Shown: piece after piece, positions 55,994 to 56,358 of the stretch
Layout: each line of letters starts with the position of its first letter
How positions within the stretch are numbered: position 1 is the stretch's first letter
NCBI RefSeq assembly: GCF_026420865.1
Contig: NZ_JAPCWC010000024.1
Location: forward strand, 1-56,358
Length of the DNA: 56,358 bases
Reading direction: 5' to 3'
DNA from: Novosphingobium clariflavum
Lineage (GTDB): Bacteria > Pseudomonadota > Alphaproteobacteria > Sphingomonadales > Sphingomonadaceae
Translations under genes and position numbers: made by a program
The notes under the pieces: generated by a model
The model's input: only the letters and a program-made list of their open reading frames with translations
Told to the model about the DNA's origin: nothing
The model's database searches: none

Positions 55994-56344
55994 ATGACTG
56001 CGAGAAAGCGCATTTCCTACAGATACTTGGCCGCCGTAGCGGCGCTGATCGCAACAGGAGCGGACGCCAAAAGCAACGATGCCTCGAAATTTTCAGGGAA
56101 ATTAGTGCTTTTCCAGCACAGCAGCAACCTGACTATTGGCAAAAATACTTATCGAGTTCGCCTTGCATCAAAGCAATCGCAAAGGGTGTTTGGAAATGCC
56201 AACATCGATTTCAGAAAAATTTCCTGCTTCAAGATAAGTGGACGGGGCCGCGCATCATCTAATACGGATGAAATCGGGGTTCATCTATTCAATATTGAGC
56301 AAATATTTTCAATGCACCGGTTTCCCTGCAAAGCACTTCCGTAA
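55994..56344 (+). CDS. Small secreted hypothetical protein
   Basis: A 116-residue protein with a good start: GAAGGG lies five bases before the ATG. A signal peptide (RKRISYRYLAAVAALIATGADA) is followed by a basic, beta-rich mature part with no family I recognise. Codons are clearly less GC-rich than elsewhere in the window (AAT, AAA, TTT, ATT common), suggesting recent acquisition or low constraint. It lies beyond a cluster of dispersed repeats and stops 14 bases before the right edge. Confidence 0.6.
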   Translation: MTARKRISYRYLAAVAALIATGADAKSNDASKFSGKLVLFQHSSNLTIGKNTYRVRLASKQSQRVFGNANIDFRKISCFKISGRGRASSNTDEIGVHLFNIEQIFSMHRFPCKALP

Positions 56345-56358
56345 ATCCGCCACCTTCA

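Overview
The window is about 66% G+C chromosomal DNA that most resembles a sphingomonad alphaproteobacterium (Novosphingobium/Sphingobium type). This is an inference from five TonB-dependent receptors (TBDRs), GCGA-type Fur boxes, a Caulobacter-type VanR operator, and palindromic and interspersed repeats of the kind seen in sphingomonads. I see no rRNA, tRNA, CRISPR array, insertion sequence or prophage. Gene density is high and strands switch often.

Region by region. 1-5 kb: a TBDR cut by the left edge, divergent from a TetR regulator with two palindromic operator copies between them, then a Fur-box-linked siderophore receptor. 5-10 kb: a short-chain dehydrogenase overlapping a membrane protein with a spermidine-synthase-like domain, then vanA-vanR (vanillate O-demethylase oxygenase and its GntR repressor) with two perfect 12-bp VanR operators but no vanB. 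10-18.5 kb: yaaA, a large Tat-exported DUF5695-like protein, a second Fur-box-linked siderophore receptor, and a divergent OmpR-type response regulator/histidine kinase pair. 18.6-27 kb: a 901-residue TBDR with an exported beta-lactamase-fold serine hydrolase, a second, divergent two-component system, and a CapA-type metallophosphatase. 27-29 kb: the malic enzyme-phosphotransacetylase fusion maeB.

29-39 kb is a cobalamin island: BtuD/BtuC/BtuF-type import genes and a cobW-cobN-cobO-bluB operon preceded by a clear cobalamin riboswitch. A palindromic REP element lies in frame inside cobN. 39-49 kb: YbaK deacylase, a TPR-sulfotransferase, a TBDR with a sterol-desaturase-family membrane hydroxylase, a TauD-like dioxygenase next to serine O-acetyltransferase (probably a sulfur-assimilation pair), an enoyl-CoA hydratase family protein, and a thiaminase II (TenA) protein. 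49-54.6 kb: a small DUF2322-like protein and a complete tripartite efflux operon (NodT-type outer-membrane factor, EmrA, EmrB) divergent from its TetR regulator. 54.7-56.3 kb: an exported nucleoside-hydrolase-like protein, a repeat-rich spacer, and a small secreted ORF of distinctly lower G+C at the right edge.

The recurring themes are outer-membrane uptake (siderophores, cobalamin, other ligands), each with a local regulator, and a dispersed repeat family whose CTAG core repeatedly lies on or beside gene stop codons.
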